The notes under the pieces: model-generated | What the model was told of the DNA's origin: nothing | Databases searched by the model: none | The model's input: only the letters and a program-made list of their open reading frames with translations | Assembly: GCA_003524365.1 (NCBI GenBank) | Contig: DQHS01000130.1 | Location: 15,392-21,538, forward strand | Direction of reading: 5' to 3' | DNA: 6,147 nt | Source of the DNA: Cellvibrio sp. | GTDB lineage: Bacteria; Pseudomonadota; Gammaproteobacteria; Pseudomonadales; Cellvibrionaceae | Shown: positions 1 to 5,394 of the stretch, one piece after another | Position numbering within the stretch: the stretch's first letter is position 1 | How the letters are laid out: each line of letters starts with the position of its first letter | Made by a program: the position numbers and the translations under genes

Positions 1-78
1 CCTTGGAGCACTAGCGTCCCAGAAACCTTTAAAGAAATGGATTTAAGCTTTAAGAAAATTGAGTTCCAATTGAAATAG
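1..78 (+). CDS. 3' end of an unidentified gene (C-terminal 25 residues)
   Basis: Frame 1 is open from the first base to a TAG at 76-78 and encodes 25 residues, beginning PWSTSVPETF and ending KKIEFQLK. A T-tracted hairpin starts 33 bases after the stop, as expected at the end of a real plus-strand gene. The final strand-like stretch (LSFKKIEFQ) vaguely recalls the C-terminal beta strand of Hcp-type type VI secretion tube proteins. Twenty-five residues are too few to assign a family, so I give no function. The coding call rests on the open frame and the terminator placed after it. Confidence 0.5.
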   Translation, partial: PWSTSVPETFKEMDLSFKKIEFQLK

Positions 79-111
79 GTTTTCTGTGCAATAAAACTTA
101 GTTTAAAAAAT

Positions 112-146
112 AAAAGGGGCGATGAGAAAATCATCACCCTTTTTTT
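112..146. terminator. bidirectional intrinsic terminator
   Basis: The left arm at 112-125 (AAAAGGGGCGATGA) pairs with 131-144 (TCATCACCCTTTTT) around a GAAAA loop. A small internal mismatch falls where GC faces a single A. The plus strand ends in a run of T (140-146). The minus strand ends in CCCCTTTTATTTTTT, so the hairpin can work in both directions. It lies between two convergent genes: the tail ending at 78 and the minus-strand operon whose last stop codon is at 195-197. It is the only convincing terminator seen for the five-gene operon. Confidence 0.8.
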
Positions 147-194
147 AATCTTGACTTGTAATTGCTTCAACCAAAGCGGATACGCCAGCCTTTT

Positions 195-671
195 TTATAA
201 ACCAAGTTCACTAAGGCTTTGATGATCTGCTGGCCGTGGTCCCTGAGGCCAGAAAAACTTTCTGTCACTTTCAGCAATCGCCAAATCATTAATACTGGCA
301 TAGCGTTTTTGCATTAAACCCTGTTCATCGAATTCCCAATTTTCATTACCATAAGAGCGAAACCACTGCCCTTGTTCGTTGCGCCATTCGTAGGCAAAAC
401 GTACCGCAATACGATTCACCTCAAATGCCCAGAGCTCCTTAATCAAGCGATACTCCAGTTCATTTGTCCATTTGGCAGCCAAGAAACGTTCTATTTGATC
501 ACGACCATTAATAAATTGGTCGCGGTTGCGCCACTGGCTATCAGACGTATAAGCCAAGGCCACTTTTTGCGGATTGCGATTATTCCAGCCATCTTCAGCG
601 GCACGTACTTTTTGAATAGCCGTTTCGCGCGTAAACGGCGGAAAAGGTGGGCGTGATTCCAATAGGTTCAT
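195..671 (-). CDS. NTF2-like/SnoaL-fold protein, DUF1348 family
   Basis: This 158-residue protein matches the pattern I know for DUF1348, a small cone-shaped NTF2-like alpha+beta family. The visible signature runs along the chain: YTSDSQWRNR (41-50), INGRDQIERFL (54-64), KWTNELEYRL (67-76), KELWAFEVNRIAVRFAYEW (78-96), RSYGNENWEFD (105-115) and a WPQGPRPADH tail (141-150). Length is normal and there is no signal peptide, so it should be cytosolic. NTF2-like folds bind small hydrophobic ligands or act as small enzymes, but no reaction is established for this family to my knowledge. The start is supported by AGGA at 679-682, seven bases upstream. It is the last gene of the minus-strand operon, 33 bases after the GST, and a terminator follows. 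Its place beside a GST and redox proteins suggests a detoxification role, which is inference only. Confidence 0.9.
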   Translation of the reverse strand: MNLLESRPPFPPFTRETAIQKVRAAEDGWNNRNPQKVALAYTSDSQWRNRDQFINGRDQIERFLAAKWTNELEYRLIKELWAFEVNRIAVRFAYEWRNEQGQWFRSYGNENWEFDEQGLMQKRYASINDLAIAESDRKFFWPQGPRPADHQSLSELGL

Positions 672-704
672 AATTTTTTCCTGCAGGTAGCTATTAATTT
701 GATG

Positions 705-1316
705 TTAAATGTTACGCAACTGAATACCGGGCATAGCGACATATCCACGCAGCAACTCCAATCGCCCGAGCCAATTTTCAACCTGCGGATAAGGTGTTAA
801 ATCCACTTTACCCTCATGTGCCAAAGCGATGTAAGGATAAAGCGCCACATCGGCAATAGTGATGGTATCGGTTGCCAACCACGTGTGATGTACCAAATGT
901 TGATTAAGCAAGGCCAATAAATTTTCAGTCACTATTTCAGCATCTTTTACATTAATCTCGCGCCCGAATTTATAATGCAAGCGTAGTGCATTAGGCCCGC
1001 GCGCAACTTCATTCGCAGCAGTAGACAGCCAGGCAACTATTTCCGCTGCTGTGGCGGGATCTTGTGGAAACCACTTGTCACCGCCGTACTTGCGGGCCAA
1101 ATACACCAAAATCGCCTGACTGTCTCGAATTAGGGTATCTCCATCTTTTAATACCGGTACTTGACCAAACGGATTCATCGCCAAAAATTCCGCTGACTTG
1201 TGCTCACGCTCACCGCCATTCACCGCGCGGCTGCGATACTCCAAACCCAATAATGACAGCATGATGCGAACTTTATGGCAATTTCCCGACAAGCCAAACT
1301 CAAATAGCTCAATCAT
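705..1316 (-). CDS. glutathione S-transferase family protein
   Basis: This 203-residue cytosolic GST has both usual domains. The N-terminal thioredoxin fold (about 1-77) carries SGNCHKVR (10-17), which offers Ser10 and Cys13 as candidate glutathione-activating residues. It also has NPFGQVPVL with the cis-proline at 54, and RDSQAILVYLARKYG, whose Asp65-Ser66 pair binds the gamma-glutamyl group in this superfamily. The all-helical C-terminal domain has the N-capping/hydrophobic-staple motif around TITIADVALYPY (151-162). I chose ATG at 1316 over a GTG at 1334. The ATG is preceded by GGGAG at good spacing, and MIELFEFG is the normal N-terminus, where the GTG would add six unlikely residues (MCREKK). 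Family members conjugate glutathione to electrophiles or reduce peroxides; the substrate here is unknown. It lies 55 bases after the flavoprotein gene and 33 before the DUF1348 gene in the same operon. Confidence 0.93.
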   Translation of the reverse strand: MIELFEFGLSGNCHKVRIMLSLLGLEYRSRAVNGGEREHKSAEFLAMNPFGQVPVLKDGDTLIRDSQAILVYLARKYGGDKWFPQDPATAAEIVAWLSTAANEVARGPNALRLHYKFGREINVKDAEIVTENLLALLNQHLVHHTWLATDTITIADVALYPYIALAHEGKVDLTPYPQVENWLGRLELLRGYVAMPGIQLRNI

Positions 1317-1322
1317 TTTTTT

Positions 1323-1327
1323 CTCCC
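1323..1327 (-). promoter_or_regulatory. ribosome binding site deciding the GST start
   Basis: On the minus strand GGGAG is followed by six A residues and then the ATG at 1316. The spacing suits translation from that ATG. The alternative GTG at 1334 lies upstream of this site and would place the Shine-Dalgarno sequence inside the reading frame. Confidence 0.75.
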
Positions 1328-1371
1328 GGCACACTGGTGCGCATTACTTTCGACATTAGCTTCAGCATCAT

Positions 1372-2937
1372 TTAAATTTCAATGACTAATCTTTCGCTCA
1401 GTGCACGCGACACGCAGCTACACATTTTCCCTTCGGCTTTTTCTGCGCGCGTTAATACCGAATCCCTATGCTCCACTTCGCCCGTTAACACTTTGACCAC
1501 ACACTGACCACAGTTTCCAACACGGCATTCCGAACCAATCGCCAGCCCCCTATTCTCGATTGCCTCCAGCACCGATTCGTTGTTGGCTACTGCAATCAGT
1601 TGATCCCGACCAGGAAGCTCCAGCACGAACGATTTATCCGATGCTTGGTGTTCAACCCCAAATCGTTCCGAGTGAATACGTTTACGCGCTACACCTAAAC
1701 GCATTCCGGTTGAAATCACCTCGTCGATTAATTTCTGTGGTCCGCAAACATAAACATGTGATTCAGGCTCAAGCTTACGCAAAATCGCCTCTATGTTCAT
1801 ACGCTGGCCGCCGCTGTAGTAGCCGTAAAAATCGTTTTCCAATTCACGCTGCAAACGATCACGATACGCCATTTCATTTTTACTGCGGCCTGCAAAATGC
1901 AGTTCGCAAGAAATACCCTGCGCAAGCATGGCTTGCACCGAAGGTTTTATCGCCGTAATTCCTACACCACCAGCAATCAACACAGAGTGTCCATCAGCCA
2001 GTTCTGGTACAAAATTATTTTGCGGAAAATCACAGTGCAAAACCAATCCCAACTCGTACTGGGTATGAATATTGACTGAGCCACCGCGACCATTGTCTTC
2101 ACGCTGCACCGCAATCTCATAGATGTCACGGCGCGCCGGATTAGAGCTAATAGAGTAATGACGCCATTCTGTTTTACCTTCCGCCATTAATACCGGGACT
2201 CTCAGATGCGATCCCGCTGAGACAGGAGGGAGATCGGCACCATCAGGCGCGCGCAACTCAAAAGCGCGAATACGCGGCGTCAGCTGCCGCACGCCTGTAA
2301 TAACCAAGGGCAGTTGCCCCGAACCCAATGCCGTCAATTTTTCAGGTGACGCATGAACATTAGCTGTTTGCTGCTCACTCACCTGTTTAACAATTTCACG
2401 CACCTCGTCTTCTGTGTAGCGGGGCGTTATGTGTTGCGGGCAATTCCATTCATAAGCCTCAACATGAATGATGACGGCGCGCTCGATGCGCGCGCGATAA
2501 TGCGAATCTTCCAAACGTGCAACCAACTCCATATTTTCTGATTCATGAACAATCCTGGCGCGCCCCCAAATTTTTATGCGACGGCGATTCACGTAATCCA
2601 TCAATATCAAACTAATGCGATCATCCGAATTAATATTTCCCACACTGATGTACTGGCGATTGCCACGATAATCGGCGTAGCCAAGTGTGCGCTCATCCAA
2701 TACTTTTACAAATCCAATTGGCCCACCACGATGTTGAACATAAGGCCAACCATTTTCGCCCACTGTTGCCTGGTAAAAACTATCGCGCGCTTCAATAAAT
2801 TCTGCTTCAGCATCGCCCAAAGTATTACGTGGATCATCCGCCAATTCAAAACTGCGATTACTTTCCCGGCTGCCATACAAACTCTGCGCTGCTTTCACGC
2901 TGTCAGTAAAACTAATGTCCGCAAATGCCCGAGCCAT
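1372..2937 (-). CDS. PNPOx-like flavin domain fused to FNR-type reductase and 2Fe-2S ferredoxin domain
   Basis: This 521-residue protein has three modules. Residues about 40-170 form a pyridoxamine-phosphate-oxidase-like split barrel (YADYRGNRQYISVGNI at 88-103, then RRRIKIWGRARIV), a fold that usually binds FMN. Residues about 208-425 form a ferredoxin-reductase unit: RHYSISSNP (259-267) is the flavin-binding RxYS motif, GGVGITAIKP (323-332) the NAD(P) pyrophosphate loop and YVCGP (396-400) the nicotinamide-site motif. Residues about 435-521 are a plant-type [2Fe-2S] domain with Cys471, Cys476 and Cys479 (C-x4-C-x2-C) and a fourth ligand at Cys508 (Cys506 is a less likely alternative). The layout implies electron flow from NAD(P)H through flavin and the cluster to the N-terminal flavin site or an outside acceptor. 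The FNR-ferredoxin half resembles phthalate dioxygenase reductase/VanB types. No oxygenase partner gene is present. There is no signal peptide, so it is probably cytosolic. The start is secured by a strong GGAGGT. It is the third gene of the operon. Confidence 0.93.
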   Translation of the reverse strand: MARAFADISFTDSVKAAQSLYGSRESNRSFELADDPRNTLGDAEAEFIEARDSFYQATVGENGWPYVQHRGGPIGFVKVLDERTLGYADYRGNRQYISVGNINSDDRISLILMDYVNRRRIKIWGRARIVHESENMELVARLEDSHYRARIERAVIIHVEAYEWNCPQHITPRYTEDEVREIVKQVSEQQTANVHASPEKLTALGSGQLPLVITGVRQLTPRIRAFELRAPDGADLPPVSAGSHLRVPVLMAEGKTEWRHYSISSNPARRDIYEIAVQREDNGRGGSVNIHTQYELGLVLHCDFPQNNFVPELADGHSVLIAGGVGITAIKPSVQAMLAQGISCELHFAGRSKNEMAYRDRLQRELENDFYGYYSGGQRMNIEAILRKLEPESHVYVCGPQKLIDEVISTGMRLGVARKRIHSERFGVEHQASDKSFVLELPGRDQLIAVANNESVLEAIENRGLAIGSECRVGNCGQCVVKVLTGEVEHRDSVLTRAEKAEGKMCSCVSRALSERLVIEI

Positions 2938-2942
2938 GATGT

Positions 2943-2948
2943 ACCTCC
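2943..2948 (-). promoter_or_regulatory. strong ribosome binding site of the flavoprotein gene
   Basis: GGAGGT on the minus strand lies five bases before the ATG at 2937. It is the best Shine-Dalgarno match in the operon; the upstream gene at 3525 has only GGAT. The large flavoprotein may therefore be translated more efficiently than its neighbour, which is inference. Confidence 0.75.
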
Positions 2949-2991
2949 AAAAAAGTAACGGCTACTTAAATTAATGCAGGATAAAACGCAA

Positions 2992-3525
2992 TTACAAAGC
3001 GATTTTTGGAAAATCGATTTCTACACGACTTGCCTTACCCAGTATGGTCGTTAACAACGTCATGCCGACATGCGTAATAATTTCAACGATGTCTGCATCG
3101 GTATAACCCACACTGCGTGCTTCGACTAAATCGGCAGTTGTAATATCACCCTGATGTTCAATCAACGCGCGCGCCAGTTTTACCGCAACCGCTGCTTTGG
3201 CATCTTGGCTAGTACCCGCACGGTTAGCTTCCATTTCTGCACCGCTCAAGCCCGCCTTGCGACCGATAGCGGTATGGGCAGACACGCAATATTCACACGA
3301 ATTCTCCTGGGCAACGGCCAGCGCAATACGCTCACGTGTTTGCGGATCCAAACTGCCTTCATTCGCAATGCTGTGCAAACCTAAAAATGCGCGCAGTGCA
3401 GATGGCGAGTTGGCAAAAATTTTCAAAAAATTCGGTACCATGCCCAACTGACCTTGAATAGCGGTGAGCAGGGATTTTTGTTCGTCGTTGGCGGTTTCGA
3501 ATGTCACAGTATTGATACGGCTCAT
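2992..3525 (-). CDS. AhpD-like/carboxymuconolactone decarboxylase family protein (copy 1)
   Basis: This 177-residue protein has the AhpD-type active site in full: Glu65 (in RERIALAVA), then Cys77-Glu-Tyr-Cys80 and His84 (CEYCVSAHT). The spacing of Glu to first Cys (12) and second Cys to His (4) equals that of AhpD Glu118, Cys130, Cys133 and His137. In AhpD these residues form a thiol proton relay that gives disulfide reductase and weak peroxidase activity. The C-terminal helices (GYTDADIVEIITHVGMTLLT, 140-159) fit the six-helix CMD fold. True 4-carboxymuconolactone decarboxylases usually lack this CxxC pair, so a redox role is more likely than beta-ketoadipate metabolism. The start is ATG with a modest GGAT upstream. 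It is the second gene of the operon, 74 bases after its paralogue and 54 before the flavoprotein. Its physiological reductant and substrate are unknown. Confidence 0.92.
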   Translation of the reverse strand: MSRINTVTFETANDEQKSLLTAIQGQLGMVPNFLKIFANSPSALRAFLGLHSIANEGSLDPQTRERIALAVAQENSCEYCVSAHTAIGRKAGLSGAEMEANRAGTSQDAKAAVAVKLARALIEHQGDITTADLVEARSVGYTDADIVEIITHVGMTLLTTILGKASRVEIDFPKIAL

Positions 3526-3561
3526 AATTTTTATCCAAAAAAGTGTATTAAAATTGTTAAT

Positions 3562-3592
3562 AAATCCGCCCGCGTTTTCAACCAGCGGATTT
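3562..3592 (-). other. intercistronic stem-loop between the two AhpD-like genes
   Basis: AAATCCGC at 3562-3569 and GCGGATTT at 3585-3592 are perfect 8-base inverted arms around a 15-base loop. The hairpin begins eight bases after the stop of the gene at 3600-4145. On the transcribed strand it is followed by ATTAACAATTTTAATA rather than a T run, so it is a poor terminator. A role in RNA stability or processing, or partial attenuation between the first and second genes, fits better. The competing CCGC/GCGG pairing inside the loop could give an alternative fold. Confidence 0.55.
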
Positions 3593-3599
3593 GTCTGTG

Positions 3600-4145
3600 T
3601 TACTTAGGGAATGCTTGTACAACTGGGAAATCAATCTCAGTTTCTGCAACAGAATTGATGTAATTGGTTAAAGTGTTTAGCGCTACGTGAAGCACAATTT
3701 CTACCACTTCCGCATCGCTATAACCCGCTGCTTTAACTTTTTGTACTTCATCTGTACTTACATGGCCACGTTGTTGCGCCACACTTGCGGCAAAACGGAC
3801 AGCAGAATCAGCTTTAGCATCGTTAGAAAGCCCATTACGATTTGCGTTAATTTCCGCCGCGTCTAATTTCGCCACGTGAGCCGCGAGGTAAGTGTGCGCA
3901 GACAAGCAGTAATCGCAACGGTTAATTTCTGCAATTGCCAAGGCAATGCGCTCTCCGGTTTTTGTACCCAAGCTGCCTTTTGCCAAAGCGCCATTCAAAC
4001 TTAGGTAACCTTCCAGAGCCGCTGGGCTGTTGCCCACTAACTTCATTAAATTGGGCACAACGCCCAATTGTTTTTTCACCGCGTCCAACAGGGGTACAGA
4101 TGCAACTGGAGAAGTTTCGACGCTAGGGATATGTAAACGGCTCAT
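3600..4145 (-). CDS. AhpD-like/carboxymuconolactone decarboxylase family protein (copy 2, first gene of operon)
   Basis: This 181-residue paralogue of the next gene keeps the same active-site geometry at the same residue numbers: Glu65 (GERIALAIA), Cys77-Asp-Tyr-Cys80 and His84 (CDYCLSAHT). Counting by eye, 41 of the first 85 aligned residues are identical. Both proteins begin MSR and end near EIDFP, so they probably arose by tandem duplication that has since diverged. This copy carries one extra residue after His84 (HTYLAAHVAKLDAAEI) and a slightly longer tail. The CxxC site predicts thiol-disulfide or peroxide chemistry of the AhpD kind. The start ATG is preceded by GAGG with seven bases of spacing. 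It is the promoter-proximal gene, divergent from the LysR gene, and probably transcribed from the region 4146-4317. No peroxiredoxin (AhpC) gene lies in the window to serve as a partner. Confidence 0.92.
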   Translation of the reverse strand: MSRLHIPSVETSPVASVPLLDAVKKQLGVVPNLMKLVGNSPAALEGYLSLNGALAKGSLGTKTGERIALAIAEINRCDYCLSAHTYLAAHVAKLDAAEINANRNGLSNDAKADSAVRFAASVAQQRGHVSTDEVQKVKAAGYSDAEVVEIVLHVALNTLTNYINSVAETEIDFPVVQAFPK

Positions 4146-4179
4146 GATATTTCCTCATTTCAATCGTTGATTAGGGTTA

Positions 4180-4192
4180 AGACTTCAGGTCT
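4180..4192. promoter_or_regulatory. imperfect inverted repeat near the operon start
   Basis: AGACTTCAGGTCT has perfect 4-base outer arms (AGAC/GTCT) and is partly symmetric inside. It lies 35 bases upstream of the first operon gene, on the operon side of the intergenic region. It is shorter than the site at 4277-4299 and does not share its sequence. It could be an activation-type LysR site, a site for another factor, or chance. Confidence 0.25.
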
Positions 4193-4276
4193 AAAACGCT
4201 TTGCGTGGTTTGCTTAGCGAGTGAAGCCAGTTTGCTTATTGCCCCGTTTCGAAAGAATACGCACAATAGGTAATTC

Positions 4277-4299
4277 ATTATTTCCATTTTGGAAACAAT
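4277..4299. promoter_or_regulatory. probable LysR-family operator (23-base inverted repeat)
   Basis: ATTATTTCCA (4277-4286), a 3-base TTT spacer and TGGAAACAAT (4290-4299) are inverted arms that match at nine of ten positions; the central TTTCCA/TGGAAA is perfect. The site contains the T-N11-A pattern of LysR boxes (T4281, A4293). It ends 18 bases before the lysR start codon, a placement that suits autorepression. From the same position it could contact the divergent operon promoter by DNA bending. It is the strongest palindrome in the intergenic region. Confidence 0.6.
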
Positions 4300-4317
4300 C
4301 AAATCCCGGGATAAGCG

Positions 4318-5208
4318 ATGGATAGATTTGTAGAAATGCAGGTATTTGTAGCCGTGGCCGAAACCGAAGGATTTGCGTCCGGCTCACGAAAATTGGGAAT
4401 ATCACCACCGGTTGCAACGCGGGCAGTTGCGGATCTGGAGTCAAGGCTCGGCGTTAAACTGCTGACCAGAACCACGCGCTATGTAAGGGTCACCGATGCA
4501 GGGAAACGTTATCTGGAAGATTGCAAACGCATCTTGAGTGAAATCACCGAAGCTGATGATGCGGCGGCGGGTATCAACGGTGAACCCAGTGGCCACATTG
4601 CCATCACCGCGCCCGTTGTACTTGGCCGCATGTTTGTACAACCCGGCGTTATCGAATACTTAAATCGCTACCCTAAAATGGATGTTAGCGCGCTCTATCT
4701 TGATCGCGTGGTGAATTTATTAGAAGAAGGATTGGACGTAGGTATACGCGTAGGCGAGCTGGCCGATTCCAGCATGCGCGCCGCGCGCGTCGGCACAGTT
4801 CGCCGCGTAGTCTGCGCCTCACCCGATTACATTGCACGCATGGGTTTGCCACAAAAACCAGAAGATTTACTTGAACACACCATAGTGTCTGCCAATGGTG
4901 TGAACCCCAGTATTGAATGGAAATTCAGCCAAGAAAAATCCGTGCGCATTAAACCGCGCTTAAGCCTCACCACTAATGAATCCGCCATCGACACCGCCGT
5001 TGCAGGTTTCGGAATTGTCCGCCAAATGTCGTATCAAGTTGCACAACAATTAGAAAATGGACAACTCAAAATTTTATTAAGCGATTATGAATTACCCCCT
5101 CTACCCGTTCACGTACTACACCGCGAAGGCCGCTACGCCTCTGCAAAAATACGCTGCTTTGTGGATTTAATGGTAGAAAGATTGCGGGTAAATAAGGCGC
5201 TGAATTAA
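4318..5208 (+). CDS. LysR-type transcriptional regulator, CrgA-like group
   Basis: This 296-residue protein has normal LTTR length and layout. The winged helix-turn-helix spans about residues 1-60, with GFASGSRKLGISPPVATRAV as the helix-turn-helix and LGVKLLTRTTR (44-54) ahead of the wing and linker helix. Residues about 90-290 form the periplasmic-binding-protein-like effector domain (GHIAITAPVVLGR at 92-104, VGIRVGE, GFGIVRQ). The opening MDRFVEMQVFVAVAE is typical of the CrgA/AaeR-like subgroup, which supports the ATG at 4318. A modest GGGA at 4308-4311 precedes it by six bases. CrgA of Neisseria controls itself and the quinone reductase gene mdaB, and responds to an electrophilic lactone. 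By analogy this protein may sense an electrophile and control the divergent redox/GST operon; the effector is unknown. Cys166 in the effector domain is a possible but untested thiol sensor. Confidence 0.95.
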   Translation: MDRFVEMQVFVAVAETEGFASGSRKLGISPPVATRAVADLESRLGVKLLTRTTRYVRVTDAGKRYLEDCKRILSEITEADDAAAGINGEPSGHIAITAPVVLGRMFVQPGVIEYLNRYPKMDVSALYLDRVVNLLEEGLDVGIRVGELADSSMRAARVGTVRRVVCASPDYIARMGLPQKPEDLLEHTIVSANGVNPSIEWKFSQEKSVRIKPRLSLTTNESAIDTAVAGFGIVRQMSYQVAQQLENGQLKILLSDYELPPLPVHVLHREGRYASAKIRCFVDLMVERLRVNKALN

Positions 5209-5394
5209 AGACTAGCGATGTAATGGTTTTTGAATATTGTTGGGGGTTATAGTGCGGGTTGTTTTGGCTATTTTTGACCAATGGCACAATCAAGGTAGGT
5301 TGCTGGTGAGCTTGCGAACCGCAACAGATTGAAGGGCGGTAACCTTGCCCAAAACGGTCCTTAGCTCAACATTTATTCTGCTAGTAATTCACAT
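5209..5394. other. non-coding stretch between lysR and the pump relic
   Basis: No supported gene, promoter or T-tracted terminator is visible in these 186 bases. ACCGC (5318-5322) and GCGGT (5336-5340) could pair but have no T run after them. Frame 1 upstream of the recognised relic gives VAGELANRNRLKGG, a stop at 5362, then LNIYSASNSHQIS. This could be heavily eroded RND-pump periplasmic sequence running into the remnant at 5395, but I cannot support it by motif. Confidence 0.4.

Larger units (their letters stand above)
4146..4317. promoter_or_regulatory. divergent promoter region between the operon and lysR
   Basis: This 172-base non-coding stretch separates two divergently transcribed units and must hold the lysR promoter and most likely the operon promoter. 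I could not find convincing -35/-10 pairs in either direction. A weak CATTAT (4276-4281) could be a -10 for lysR but has no good partner upstream. A LysR-type system with poor core promoters is typical of activator-dependent transcription. Two inverted repeats inside it are listed separately. Confidence 0.65.

Noticed and set aside
680..687. CCTGCAGG 8-base palindrome next to the DUF1348 ribosome binding site.
   Set aside because: It is a single short palindrome with no second copy or flanking symmetry; overlap with the ribosome binding site is probably coincidental.
1317..1334. GTG at 1334 as the start of the GST.
   Set aside because: It would add MCREKK ahead of a standard GST N-terminus and put the GGGAG ribosome binding site inside the gene; ATG at 1316 fits better.
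1560..1958. A 132-codon plus-strand open frame opposite the reductase and ferredoxin domains.
   Set aside because: Its translation has no recognisable motif and it is antisense to conserved reductase sequence, so it is a shadow frame.
2545..2958. A 137-codon plus-strand open frame opposite the start of the flavoprotein gene.
   Set aside because: It lies wholly antisense to a domain-rich coding sequence and has no family-like motifs. The opposite-strand gene with a strong ribosome binding site explains the region.
2953..2967. AAGTA/TACTT small hairpin between the AhpD-like copy 1 and the flavoprotein gene.
   Set aside because: Five A/T-rich base pairs are expected by chance and there is no terminator tail.
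5318..5340. ACCGC/GCGGT inverted repeat as a terminator of lysR.
   Set aside because: The arms are only five bases with a 13-base loop, no T run follows on the plus strand, and it lies 110 bases past the stop codon.
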